Shown here: positions 18,445 to 25,804 of the stretch, in pieces
Position numbering within the stretch: position 1 is the first letter of the stretch
How the letters are laid out: the number at the start of each line of letters is the position of its first letter
From: Desulfotignum balticum DSM 7044
Lineage (GTDB): Bacteria > Desulfobacterota > Desulfobacteria > Desulfobacterales > Desulfobacteraceae
Direction of reading: 5' to 3'
DNA: 64,000 nt
Assembly (NCBI RefSeq): GCF_000421285.1
Contig: NZ_ATWO01000002.1
Span: 1-64,000 of the forward strand
Notes under the pieces: model-generated
Seen by the model: the letters and a program-made list of their open reading frames with translations, nothing else
The model's database searches: none
Told to the model about the DNA's origin: nothing
Position numbers and translations under genes: made by a program

Positions 18445-19033
18445 TTTACAGATCATCGCCTCCTGGATCGCCCCGGCAGCCAAGGTCCTGGAGCTTGGCT
18501 GCGGCGAAGGGGATCTGCTGCTGTGGCTCCGGCAGAACCGTCAGGTCAAGGAACGGGGCATTGAAATCAAGGAATCCAAAGTGGTCAAATGCATTGAAAA
18601 AGGCATTTCCGTGCTCCAGGGGGATATCAACACAGAGATCATGGATTATCCGGACCAGGCCTTTGATTTTGCCATCTGCTCCCAGACATTGCAGCAGGTG
18701 TATGACCCGGTGTTTCTGATTCAGTCCATGCTCCGGGTGGCGGACCAATGCGTGGTGAGTTTCCCCAATTTCGGGCATTACAAAACCCGGATCCAGCTGA
18801 TGTTCACCGGGTGCGCCCCGGTCACCAAAGAACTGCCCTATGAGTGGTATGACACCCCCAATATCCGGGTATTAAGCCTCAGGGATTTTGAAAATTTTAC
18901 CCGTCAGGCCGGATTCCGGATTCTGAAAAAAGCGGCCATCAACACGAAAAATCACCAGATGGAGGGAAAAATCGTCACATTTTTACCCAATCTGTCCGCC
19001 ACTTATGGTATCTTTCTGATCGGGCATCAATGA
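18425..19033 (+). CDS. metW: Methionine biosynthesis protein MetW
   Basis: MetW is a small class I SAM-dependent methyltransferase-fold protein found with metX and needed for full homoserine acetyltransferase activity in some bacteria. The 202-residue protein shows motif I VLELGCGEGDLLLWL, GDINTEIM, and the family pattern FPNFGHYKTRIQL with LPYEWYDTPNIRVLS. I take ATG 18425 as start because it gives the usual MNPLRYDLQII beginning; it lies within the end of metX, which implies translational coupling. Confidence 0.93.
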   Translation: MNPLRYDLQIIASWIAPAAKVLELGCGEGDLLLWLRQNRQVKERGIEIKESKVVKCIEKGISVLQGDINTEIMDYPDQAFDFAICSQTLQQVYDPVFLIQSMLRVADQCVVSFPNFGHYKTRIQLMFTGCAPVTKELPYEWYDTPNIRVLSLRDFENFTRQAGFRILKKAAINTKNHQMEGKIVTFLPNLSATYGIFLIGHQ

Positions 19034-19085
19034 CAGTGCCCGACATTCGTGAAAATCATCATAACCTTTTGACAAGGAGACCGCC

Positions 19086-19865
19086 ATGGCATTTCAAGAC
19101 ATTCTGGTAACCACCCCGGCCGATCATGTGGGAACCATCACGTTGAACCGGCCCGAGCAGATGAACACCTTCAGCACGGGCATGGCCCGGGAGCTGAACC
19201 GGGCACTGCTGGATCTGGATGCAGATCCTAAAATCCGGGTGATCCTGATAAAAGGAGCGGGCAAGGCGTTCTGCGCCGGCATCGATGTCACGGAACTGGC
19301 CGGCAAGTCTCCTCTGGAATACCAGGCATGGATCGAGACCATGGAACAGCCTCTGGTGACCATCTCAAAACTCAACAAACCCGTCATCGCCCAGGTGCAC
19401 GGCGTGGCCGTGGCCAACGGCATGGGCCTTGCCGCGGCAGCGGATCTGGTCATGGCGGCGGACACCGTGCGCATGGGGCTGACCGCCATCAATGTGGGCC
19501 TCAACTGCGTGGGGCCCATCATTCCGGTGTCCCGGTGCGTGGGCCGGAAAAAAGCCCTGGAGCTGCTGCTGTACGGCGACCTGATCAAGGCCCCGGAAGC
19601 CCTGTCTTTAGGCCTGGTGAACAAACTGGTTCCCAAAGAGGACCTGGAGGATGAGGCCCTGGCCTGGGCCGCTGAGCTGGCAAAAAAGAGTCCCATCGCG
19701 GTGCGCATCGCCAAAACTGCGTTTTACCGGTCCGAAGACCTGCATTACGAAGCCCGGTTCGCCTATATGAACGAAGCCTTTGCCCGGCTGTGCTCCACAG
19801 ATGATGCCAAGGAAGGGGTGAGCGCATTTTTTGAAAAACGGCCGCCCCAGTGGCAGGAAAAATGA
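19086..19865 (+). CDS. Crotonase-family protein lacking both catalytic Glu
   Basis: A 259-residue crotonase-fold protein with the expected pattern (GTITLNRPEQMNTFS, KAFCAGIDVTELAG, AQVHGVAVANGMGLAAAADL, INVGLNCVGPIIPV). Against rat enoyl-CoA hydratase, Glu144 is replaced by Gly and Glu164 by Ala, so normal water addition is unlikely. The CoA-binding and oxyanion-hole framework looks intact, so it may be an isomerase, thioesterase or decarboxylase variant. It follows the met operon after 52 bases behind a good ribosome-binding site (AAGGAG), and may or may not share its transcript. I cannot name the substrate. Confidence 0.8.
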   Translation: MAFQDILVTTPADHVGTITLNRPEQMNTFSTGMARELNRALLDLDADPKIRVILIKGAGKAFCAGIDVTELAGKSPLEYQAWIETMEQPLVTISKLNKPVIAQVHGVAVANGMGLAAAADLVMAADTVRMGLTAINVGLNCVGPIIPVSRCVGRKKALELLLYGDLIKAPEALSLGLVNKLVPKEDLEDEALAWAAELAKKSPIAVRIAKTAFYRSEDLHYEARFAYMNEAFARLCSTDDAKEGVSAFFEKRPPQWQEK

Positions 19866-19902
19866 CCGGACAGGTCTATCGGTGAGGTGCTGATTTTTTT
19901 TA

Positions 19903-20034
19903 ACCACGAAGGACACGAAGAACACGAAGTATGGGATTTGTTCTTGAAGTCCATGGTGAAACAGGAAAGGAACTTGAAAATGGGATCAAGCGATTCATTC
20001 AATAAATCTTCGTGCCCTTCGTGCTCTTCGTGGT
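19903..20034. repeat. CACGAAG hairpin element, copy 1 (long spacer)
   Basis: The left arm (19903-19929) contains three CACGAAG units spaced nine bases apart; the right arm (20008-20034) is its inverted form, matching at 23 of 27 positions, with mismatches only in the two-base linkers. A 78-base spacer separates the arms. A related element with a 9-base loop lies at 27518-27562. The right arm is translated as part of the next gene. Confidence 0.88.
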
Positions 20035-21053
20035 GCGACACCTCAGCGACACATACAAAAGGCTGGCATCCCGGCACCCTGCTGGAGTTGTCCGGATATT
20101 ACTGGAAAACCTGCACCCTTCACGCGGCCGTGAAACTGGATATCTTCACTTTCATCGGTAAAGATACCCTGACCGCCCCGGAAATAGCCCAGAAAACAGG
20201 GTGGGATGCCCGGGGCACCACCATGCTTCTGGATGCCCTGGCCGCCATGGCACTTTTGACCAAAACGTCTTCGGGTTATGCCAACACCCAGGCAGCCGCT
20301 GATTTTCTGTCAAAAGATTCTAATCAATACATCGGGTACATGATCCAGCACCACCACCACCTGGCCGACTCCTGGGTCCGCATGGACGAGGCTGTCACCC
20401 GGGGCGGCCCCATCCGGGAGCAGTCATCCGTTTCTTCGGACCAATGGCGGGAGGCGTTTTTAATGGGCATGTTCAACAATGCCATGGCCACGGCACCCGT
20501 TGTGGCTCAATCTTTGGATCTGTCCGGGTGTTCCCGCCTGCTGGATATGGGGGGCGGTCCGGGCACCTATGCCATTCATTTCTGCCGGTCCAACCCCGAT
20601 CTGATCGCGGTGGTATTCGATCTTGCCACCACCCGGCCCTTTGCCGAAAAAACCATCCAGCAGTTCGGCCTGTCAGACCGGATTCAGTTTACCGAGGGTG
20701 ATTACACCACCGGAGACGTTCCCCTGGCACAGGCGTTTGATGCGGCCTGGCTGTCCCATGTGCTCCACGGCGAAGGACCGGACAAGGCCGCCGAAATCGT
20801 GGCCCATGCCGCCAAAACACTGGTGCCCGGCGGACACCTGCTCATCCATGACTTCATCCTGGCAGACACCCGGGACCGCCCCGAATTTGCGGCCCTGTTT
20901 TCTTTGAACATGCTGCTGGGTACGGATTCCGGGCAATCCTACAGTGAATCGGAAATCCGGGAAATGATGATCGCCGCCGGCCTGACGGATATCGTGCGTC
21001 TGGATTATTCCGGCCCCACCCAGTCCGGCATTCTCAAGGGAATAAAGCCGTAA
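19980..21053 (+). CDS. Class I methyltransferase, O-methyltransferase (ASMT-like) family
   Basis: A winged-helix dimerisation domain (TLLELSGYYWKTCTLHAAVKL, TAPEIAQKTGWDARGTTMLL) is followed by a SAM-binding domain (LLDMGGGPGTYAIHF, GDYTTGDVP, AWLSHVLHGEG, LVPGGHLLIHDF). This is the plan of the plant and microbial O-methyltransferases that act on small hydroxylated molecules; the acceptor is unknown. I choose ATG 19980 because AAGGA stands eight bases before it. That start lies inside the CACGAAG element, so about 20 N-terminal residues, including a Cys/Ser-rich run, are encoded by the right arm. The true family N-terminus begins near GWHPGTLLELSG. The element may have displaced the original start. 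Confidence 0.82.
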   Translation: MGSSDSFNKSSCPSCSSWCDTSATHTKGWHPGTLLELSGYYWKTCTLHAAVKLDIFTFIGKDTLTAPEIAQKTGWDARGTTMLLDALAAMALLTKTSSGYANTQAAADFLSKDSNQYIGYMIQHHHHLADSWVRMDEAVTRGGPIREQSSVSSDQWREAFLMGMFNNAMATAPVVAQSLDLSGCSRLLDMGGGPGTYAIHFCRSNPDLIAVVFDLATTRPFAEKTIQQFGLSDRIQFTEGDYTTGDVPLAQAFDAAWLSHVLHGEGPDKAAEIVAHAAKTLVPGGHLLIHDFILADTRDRPEFAALFSLNMLLGTDSGQSYSESEIREMMIAAGLTDIVRLDYSGPTQSGILKGIKP

Positions 21054-21078
21054 ATTCAAACCAGACAGGAACTAGCGC

Positions 21079-23184
21079 ATGCAGCCCATTACTGAGGCAG
21101 AACTCCGGACGGAGATTGAACAGCTCCGCAAACGCATCGGCGAACTGGAAGCCCAGGCCAGGGAAACGGATCGGATATTACATGAAAACACCCTGCGGCA
21201 GGAGAAAGAATGGTCCCAGAAGATCATCGACAATGCCCCGAACATCATCTTGGGGTTGCTGGAAAACTCAAAAATCGTGGTGTTCAACAGGTTTGCGGAA
21301 CGACTGACCGGTTATAGGACCCAGGAGGTTGTCGGTAAAGAATGGATATCTACGTTCATACCCAAAGAAAAGCAAGGGTCCCTCTATCGGGTTTGGAACG
21401 AAATTTTAGACAACCAGCAGATGGATCATCCGTTTGAATGCGAGATTGTCACCAAATCCGGAGAACTGCGGCTGATCAAGTGGCACAACACAGTGCTCAC
21501 GGAAAACGATGAATTCCGAATGATCCTGTCCCTGGGCGAGGACATCACCAAGCAAAAAGAAACATATGCGGCCCTGCACCAGGCAAATAAACAATTGCGC
21601 ATGAACTACCGCAAAACACGCAGCATCCTGGAAGATCTGAAAGTGGAAGTCCAGGCCAGACAGGACAAGGAGGCCGAACTCCTGAAGGTGACCATGGCCG
21701 TAGAGCAGGCCGGAGAAGTAATCGTGATCACGGATCCGGCCGGAACGATCCAGTATGCCAACCCCGCCTTTGAAACGGTGACCGGATATTCCCGGAAAGA
21801 AATCCTCGGGCAGAATTTGCGCATCTTCAAAAGCGGCGACCAGGATGAGGCGTTTTACCGCGATCTGTGGGACCGTATTACTCGTGGACAAACCTGGAAA
21901 GGCCGCATGGTCAACAAACGCAAGGACGGCAGAAGATATACTGAGGAGGCAACCATTTCCCCGGTGTTCGACGCCGCCGACCAAATCATCAATTATGTGG
22001 CTGTCAAACGGGACATCACCGAACAGCTGGAATTGACGGCCCAGATCCAGCAGGCACAGAAACTGGAGTCCGTGGGCCGACTGGCCGGCGGTGTGGCCCA
22101 TGACTACAACAACATGCTCAGTATTATCATCGGATATGCCCAACTGGCCATGGATAAAGCCGGGGCCACGGATCCGCTGTATGCCCCTCTCCGGGAGATC
22201 GATAAAGCGGCCCAGCGCTCCACGGAGATCACCCGCAAATTGCTGGGTTTTGCCCGCAAACAGACAATTTGTCCCGTGGTACTGGATTTGAACACAGCCA
22301 TCGAGGGCATGCTCAAAATGCTTCGGCGACTGCTGCGGGAAGATCTCACCCTTTACTGGCACCCGGGAGCCGGGGTGTGGCAGATTTACATCGATCCATC
22401 CCAGATGGACCAGATCCTGATGAACCTGTGTATCAATGCCCGGGATGCCATCGAGGGCACCGGCGAGATCCTTATCGAAACAAGAAATGTGGTGTTTGAT
22501 CCGGACTATTGCGAGTTGCACAAAGGATTCACTCCGGGGGAGTATGTCATGGCAGCAATCAGTGACAACGGCTGCGGCATGGATCAAAACACCCTGGATC
22601 TTATTTTTGAACCCTTTTTTACCACCAAAAAGATAGGCCAGGGGACGGGACTGGGACTGGCCATGGTTTACGGCATCATAAAACAGAATAACGGTTTTAT
22701 AAATGTCTACAGTGAGCCGGGTCAGGGAACGACCTTGAAAATGTATTTTCCCCGGGACAAAACCGGTATCAACGGGGGAACAGAACCCAAGGAGAAAAAA
22801 CCGGACTCAGGCCGGGGCGAGACCATATTGCTGGTGGAGGATGAACCCACCCTTCTGACGCTGGCGACGCAGTTGCTGGAAAGCCTTAACTACACCGTTC
22901 TGGGCGCGTCCCATCCGGACGAGGCCCTGCATCTGGCTGAAAAACATGCAGGAAAGATTTGTCTGCTTTTGACCGATGTGGTCATGCCGGAGATGAACGG
23001 ACGGGAGCTGGCAGACCGGCTTTCTGCCCGTTATACGGACATGAAACTTCTTTTCATGTCCGGTTACACGGCTGACGTGATTGCCAGCCAGGGGATTCTG
23101 GACAAGGGGATGCATTTTATTCAAAAACCGGTAACACTCCATGCACTGGCCGCCAAAGTGCAGCAGGTCCTGGACAGTCAATAA
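21079..23184 (+). CDS. Hybrid PAS-PAS histidine kinase with C-terminal receiver
   Basis: The 701-residue protein has no membrane segment and should be cytoplasmic. It starts with a coiled coil (residues 1-45), then two PAS domains (about 55-160 and 205-325, each ending in the PAC pattern DITKQ or DITEQ), a HisKA helix with His341 in AHDYNNMLSI, an ATP-binding domain (MNLCINARDAIEG, DNGCGMD, GTGLGLAMVYG) and a receiver domain with Asp633 in LLLTDVVMPEMNG. The HDYNNM histidine box and terminal receiver are typical of kinases related to NtrB-like hybrids in deltaproteobacteria. It starts 25 bases after the methyltransferase. The pseudogene at 6906-8085 is a broken relative. Confidence 0.92.
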   Translation: MQPITEAELRTEIEQLRKRIGELEAQARETDRILHENTLRQEKEWSQKIIDNAPNIILGLLENSKIVVFNRFAERLTGYRTQEVVGKEWISTFIPKEKQGSLYRVWNEILDNQQMDHPFECEIVTKSGELRLIKWHNTVLTENDEFRMILSLGEDITKQKETYAALHQANKQLRMNYRKTRSILEDLKVEVQARQDKEAELLKVTMAVEQAGEVIVITDPAGTIQYANPAFETVTGYSRKEILGQNLRIFKSGDQDEAFYRDLWDRITRGQTWKGRMVNKRKDGRRYTEEATISPVFDAADQIINYVAVKRDITEQLELTAQIQQAQKLESVGRLAGGVAHDYNNMLSIIIGYAQLAMDKAGATDPLYAPLREIDKAAQRSTEITRKLLGFARKQTICPVVLDLNTAIEGMLKMLRRLLREDLTLYWHPGAGVWQIYIDPSQMDQILMNLCINARDAIEGTGEILIETRNVVFDPDYCELHKGFTPGEYVMAAISDNGCGMDQNTLDLIFEPFFTTKKIGQGTGLGLAMVYGIIKQNNGFINVYSEPGQGTTLKMYFPRDKTGINGGTEPKEKKPDSGRGETILLVEDEPTLLTLATQLLESLNYTVLGASHPDEALHLAEKHAGKICLLLTDVVMPEMNGRELADRLSARYTDMKLLFMSGYTADVIASQGILDKGMHFIQKPVTLHALAAKVQQVLDSQ

Positions 23185-23198
23185 AGGACACATTCGCC

Positions 23199-23550
23199 AT
23201 TTACCCAAAATGTTAGAATTTACCAAATGGGTAGACAGCGATTTTTTGAAAGATTTTTCCGTCCCGAAGGTGGTGCAGAAGCACGGCTGGCAAGGATCTC
23301 TGGTTTGGTAACCGCCGGTGGTAAATGCAAATGATTTTGACCGGTTCCAGGCACTTCAATGGGAAATCAAGGACGGCACCCGGCCGTCCTGAGGTCATCC
23401 GGCTCATGAAAAGCCTTTGGGCGCATCTGCTGCACAGGTCCCGATGCTGCGGGTGATACCGGCCGCTCTTTTAATGGAAGGTATCCGCGGCCCTCTCTCA
23501 AAATCGCAAAGGCTTGCCGGGGTAATTCCGAGGATCTTGGCAAACTCCTT
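23199..23550. repeat. Duplicated unit, copy A (rearranged)
   Basis: Bases 23199-23449 match 24305-24554, and 23441-23550 match 24871-24980. The two parts meet at CCGATGCTG, a 9-base sequence present once in the FmdB-like gene (24546-24554) and once in the antitoxin gene (24871-24879) of copy B. Copy A therefore looks like a duplicate that lost about 325 bases between these short repeats. Confidence 0.9.
23210..23392 (+). pseudogene. Remnant of an unrecognised 60-codon gene, copy A
   Basis: A frame of 61 codons begins MLEFTKWVDSDFLKDFS and ends with QWEIKDGTRPS before TGA. It is broken only by a TAA at codon 34. The other copy at 24316-24498 has exactly the same length but TGA in place of three Trp codons (7, 27 and 33) and an intact codon 34. 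Both copies therefore derive from one real reading frame. I do not recognise the family with confidence. The length fits either a small protein or the start of a larger one cut off at the duplication. Confidence 0.6.
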
Positions 23551-23583
23551 CCGTGTTCTTCCACCCATGGCCATGCCAATCAT
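23404..23583 (-). pseudogene. Chimera of an antitoxin HTH and the tail of an FmdB-like protein
   Basis: On the minus strand a frame of about 60 codons reads KEFAKILGITPASLCDFERG, nearly identical to the helix-turn-helix of the antitoxin at 24786-25100, then passes directly into TCAADAPKGFS, the last residues of the FmdB-like protein at 24509-24700. The join is at the 9-base CCGATGCTG repeat. Upstream of the HTH the sequence is not homologous to the antitoxin gene, and no toxin gene follows. It is probably a by-product of duplication and deletion. A start at 23583 exists, so a short DNA-binding peptide could still be made. Confidence 0.75.
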
Positions 23584-23627
23584 TTTTGAATCTTGCTTTA
23601 TCCCGTGATTATGATTAAAATAACCAT

Positions 23628-23714
23628 ATGAATACGACAGCCAACAATCAAAACGACTACGACAACCCCTGGAAAGAGGGCATGAAATTTTGCGTAAAGG
23701 CAGGCTCAGCATGA
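23628..23714 (+). pseudogene. Short frame, possible Rpn-type gene start or leader peptide
   Basis: A 28-residue frame (beginning MNTTANNQNDYDNPWKEG) ends in a TGA that overlaps the ATG of the antitoxin gene at 23711 (ATGA). YDNPWKE resembles the first residues of Rpn-family nuclease/transposase-like proteins, so it may be what is left of such a gene. It could also act as a leader that couples ribosomes to the antitoxin start. Both ideas are tentative. Confidence 0.35.
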
Positions 23715-23920
23715 ACACCACTATAGAAAAAATTCAAGACGACATATTGTCCCTGCCGGATACTGAAAGGCTTCGACTTTCTAAATGGTTTGCTGAACTG
23801 GAAGGAGAAGTTTGGGACAAAGAAATTGAAAACGATTTCAAGGAAGGCGGCAGAGGCATAGATCTGCTGAATCGGATAAAGTCAGATTTTATAGCCGGCA
23901 ACTGCATGAAATGGGATTAA
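23711..23920 (+). CDS. Antitoxin of a type II toxin-antitoxin pair
   Basis: The 69-residue acidic protein (MNTTIEKIQDDILSLPDTERL, then LSKWFAELEGEVWDKEIEND) looks like the addiction-module antitoxins that pair with RelE/ParE toxins: an N-terminal helical DNA-binding and dimer part and a C-terminal toxin-binding tail. Its last ten bases overlap the toxin gene, the usual antitoxin-first order with coupled translation. It should neutralise the toxin and repress its own promoter; no clear operator was found. The pair sits between the two copies of the duplicated unit. Confidence 0.75.
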   Translation: MNTTIEKIQDDILSLPDTERLRLSKWFAELEGEVWDKEIENDFKEGGRGIDLLNRIKSDFIAGNCMKWD

Positions 23921-24177
23921 GGTCTTTCACGCATTCGGATTTCTGGACATGCTACCATAGACTTCCCAAACAGATTCAGAATCTTGCTGACAAAAAATTT
24001 GAGCTTTTCAAACAAGACCATACCCACCCTTCACTGAATTTCAGCAAGAAAGGTTCCGTCTGGACAGTAAACATCGGTTATCATTACAGGGCTCTGGCTT
24101 ATAGGGAAGACATGAATGTTGTCTGGTTCTGGATCGGGTCCCATGAAGATTACAACAATCTCATGAACAGAGTTTAA
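23911..24177 (+). CDS. RelE/ParE-superfamily toxin
   Basis: The 88-residue protein has the compact RelE/ParE fold pattern: an N-terminal helix pair (FWTCYHRLPKQIQNLADKKFELF), then HPSLNFSKKGSVWTVNIGYHYRALAY and a C-terminal VVWFWIGSHEDYNNLM. The Arg in HYRALAY and the His in GSHEDYN are the common functional positions of mRNA-interferase-type members, which cut mRNA at the ribosome. Whether this one is an mRNA interferase or a gyrase poison is not decidable by eye. It overlaps its antitoxin by ten bases. Confidence 0.8.
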   Translation: MGLRSFTHSDFWTCYHRLPKQIQNLADKKFELFKQDHTHPSLNFSKKGSVWTVNIGYHYRALAYREDMNVVWFWIGSHEDYNNLMNRV

Positions 24178-24508
24178 ACGAAACGAAGAATTCAGGAGAA
24201 CCCTGCTGGATTCCGTCGGCGTGATCGTCGGGATCACCTGCGCCTCGCTAAATATCACCGGGCATTATCGTTATGTATTATATCAGAATATGAATCCTGA
24301 CGTTATTTACCCAAAATGTTAGAATTTACCAAATGAGTAAATAGAGCTTTTTTGAAAGATTTTTCCATCTCGCAGGTGACGCAGAAGCACGGCTGACAAG
24401 GATCTTTGGTTTGATCACAACCGATGGTAAATGCAAATGATTTTGACCGTTTCCAGGCACTTCAATGGGGAATCAAGGACGGCACCCGGCCGTCCTGAGT
24501 CAGCCGGC
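24178..24508. other. Spacer carrying the second duplicated unit
   Basis: After the toxin gene come about 125 bases with no recognisable gene, then the start of copy B of the duplicated unit at 24305. The plus-strand frame around 24188-24300 encodes some protein-like sequence (LLDSVGVIVGITCASLN) with no start or recognisable family; it could be another remnant. Confidence 0.4.
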
Positions 24509-24554
24509 TCATGAAAAGCCTTTGGGCGCATCTGCTGCACAGGTCCCGATGCTG
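24305..24554. repeat. Duplicated unit, copy B (unrearranged)
   Basis: This 250-base stretch is a diverged direct copy of 23199-23449. The last 55 bases are almost identical, whereas the gene remnant inside has many C-to-T and G-to-A differences. It runs directly into the complete FmdB-like gene, so it represents the original arrangement. Confidence 0.9.
24316..24498 (+). pseudogene. Remnant of an unrecognised 60-codon gene, copy B
   Basis: It is the same 61-codon frame as 23210-23392, here with TGA at codons 7, 27 and 33, each where copy A has TGG. The shared C-terminal part reads NANDFDRFQALQW. Three nonsense changes of one type, with no length change, point to decay by transitions rather than insertion or deletion. 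Confidence 0.6.
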
Positions 24555-24700
24555 GAACCCATAAAGCTGGCAGCACTCATCTTTTTGATGACTTCATGAC
24601 TATCGCATGCCGGGCAGGCGATATCCGGTTCATCTCCGGCAAACACCAGTTTTTCAAACTCATGGGAACAGGTATTGCACTGGTATTCAAAAATCGGCAT
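24509..24700 (-). CDS. FmdB-family small zinc-ribbon protein
   Basis: A 63-residue protein with the FmdB zinc-ribbon pattern: MPIFEYQCNTCSHEFEKLV followed by IACPACDSHEVIKKMSA, giving two CxxC pairs for one zinc. FmdB-like proteins are regulators or assembly factors of unknown mechanism, first noted beside formamidase genes. The start at 24700 has a strong GGAGGT ribosome-binding sequence. The C-terminal tail (TCAADAPKGFS) is the part that was captured in the chimera at 23404-23583. No functional partner gene is nearby. Confidence 0.88.
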   Translation of the reverse strand: MPIFEYQCNTCSHEFEKLVFAGDEPDIACPACDSHEVIKKMSAASFMGSSIGTCAADAPKGFS

Positions 24701-24785
24701 CTGGCACCTCCGGGGTTTTGAAAAATAATTATCCAGGTTGACAGTATCCTTGATACTCAAATTCCATGGTAATCATTTTTTGTTT

Positions 24786-25100
24786 TTATGCAACCGAAAC
24801 TGTATAATCCAGATCCGCGGCCCTGAGCATGTCCTGAATCGCAAGTTTGACCCAGGTTTTTTCCGGCATACCGATGCTGCGGGCGATACCGGCCGCTCTT
24901 TTAACGGAAGGTATCCGCCGCCCTCTCTCAAGATCGCAAAGGCTTGCCGGGGTAATTCCGAGGATCTTGGCAAACTCCTTCTGAGTCATCTCTTCACATT
25001 TTCTGTGGGACCACAACGCCCAGCCAAACGTCAGCTGGCCATACTCTTTTTCGATTTCCTTGAGGCCGTATTCATCTTTTTCGTTGTTTTCAATAGTCAT
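24786..25100 (-). CDS. HigA-like antitoxin with XRE helix-turn-helix
   Basis: The 104-residue protein contains an XRE-type helix-turn-helix (MTQKEFAKILGITPASLCDL, then ERGRRIPSVKRAAGIARSIG) after a 35-residue N-terminal stretch, which resembles HigA antitoxins. It overlaps the toxin gene upstream by 11 bases, in the toxin-first order typical of higBA. It should bind the toxin and repress the operon, most likely at the perfect palindrome 25370-25396. Its HTH is duplicated in the chimera at 23404-23583. Confidence 0.85.
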   Translation of the reverse strand: MTIENNEKDEYGLKEIEKEYGQLTFGWALWSHRKCEEMTQKEFAKILGITPASLCDLERGRRIPSVKRAAGIARSIGMPEKTWVKLAIQDMLRAADLDYTVSVA

Positions 25101-25362
25101 GTTTGTTCACCTCAATCACCTCAATTACAATTTTATCCTTCCGCTCAACATAAAAAGCCCGGTATGCCCTGGACAGCCGGATGGAGCGTTGTCCTTTCCT
25201 CGGGTGCCCCAGGGGCTCATCGTGATATCCAGGGACCCTTCGTATTTCGGCAATTCCGTGTTCTTCCACGTCTTTCATCCAAGTGATCAGTTTACCACGG
25301 ATGTAATTCGGTATTTTTTTTAATTGCCGCCGGGCTTTTTTATTTAATACCACGCAATTCAT
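25090..25362 (-). CDS. HigB-like toxin (RelE superfamily)
   Basis: The 90-residue protein has the RelE/HigB pattern: an N-terminal helical pair (NKKARRQLKKIPNYIRGKL), a basic central strand (PLGHPRKGQRSIRLSRAYRA) and a final strand pair ending VIEVIEVNKHDY, where the terminal His and Tyr match common catalytic positions in ribosome-dependent mRNA interferases. The gene lies first in the operon, before the HTH antitoxin, as in higBA. Its ATG is eight bases from a perfect palindrome that is the likely operator. Confidence 0.87.
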   Translation of the reverse strand: MNCVVLNKKARRQLKKIPNYIRGKLITWMKDVEEHGIAEIRRVPGYHDEPLGHPRKGQRSIRLSRAYRAFYVERKDKIVIEVIEVNKHDY

Positions 25363-25369
25363 GGCTTAT

Positions 25370-25396
25370 TTTTATACGTCATTTTGACGTATAAAA
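25370..25396. promoter_or_regulatory. Perfect palindrome, probable higBA operator
   Basis: TTTTATACGTCA (25370-25381) is repeated exactly in inverted form at 25385-25396 with a three-base centre. It lies eight bases upstream of the toxin start, within the promoter region, which is where HigA-type antitoxins bind to repress their own operon. Confidence 0.75.
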
Positions 25397-25499
25397 CAAT
25401 CAAAAAAAATCAGTAACCTTCTTTCTCTTGCGTTTTCAGCAGGATACATATTTGTTCAATGGGTATTGAATAAATTTATTCAGTGGCTGGAGAAACAGC

Positions 25500-25804
25500 A
25501 TGGATATTCGCTTTGCCCCCCACAACCTGCACCTGGAAAGCCCGGACCAGTTCTTTTCCCAGGATCCGCATTTGAAGGTTCTGAGCCGTCAGCCCCTGGT
25601 ATGGGAGTTTCCCCTGATCCTTGGGCTGTCGGTTCAAGTGCCCGGCATTTACACGGTCAGCGGCGGCCGCCAGGTCGGCAAGACCACCCTGCTCAAGCAA
25701 TGGATGGCCCATCTTCTGAAAACCGGGGTTCATCCCCATGCCATTGCCTTTTTACCGGAGAGTTGATCGATGACCAGCATGCCCTGGTTCGCCTGATAGG
25801 AGAC
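25500..25804 (+). pseudogene. AAA-type ATPase, N-terminal fragment with frameshift
   Basis: The frame starts MDIRFAPHNLHLESPDQF and contains a Walker A loop, SGGRQVGKTTLLKQWM, so it is the beginning of a P-loop ATPase of the type with C-terminal DUF4143-like parts. The frame stops after AIAFLPES at 25766, but one frame over the protein continues as TGELIDDQHALVRLIGDHL; loss of one T in a T-run near 25753 explains this. The homology ends near 25800, where an unrelated minus-strand gene fragment begins. At least 250 residues are missing. Confidence 0.75.

Noticed and set aside
21406-22587. Open frame of 393 codons antisense to the hybrid kinase
   Set aside because: The kinase has complete PAS, HisKA and receiver motifs; the antisense frame has none.
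23199-24980. CRISPR array or integron cassette array
   Set aside because: There are only two diverged repeat copies, of 250 bases or more, no regular spacers and no attC-like site or integrase nearby.
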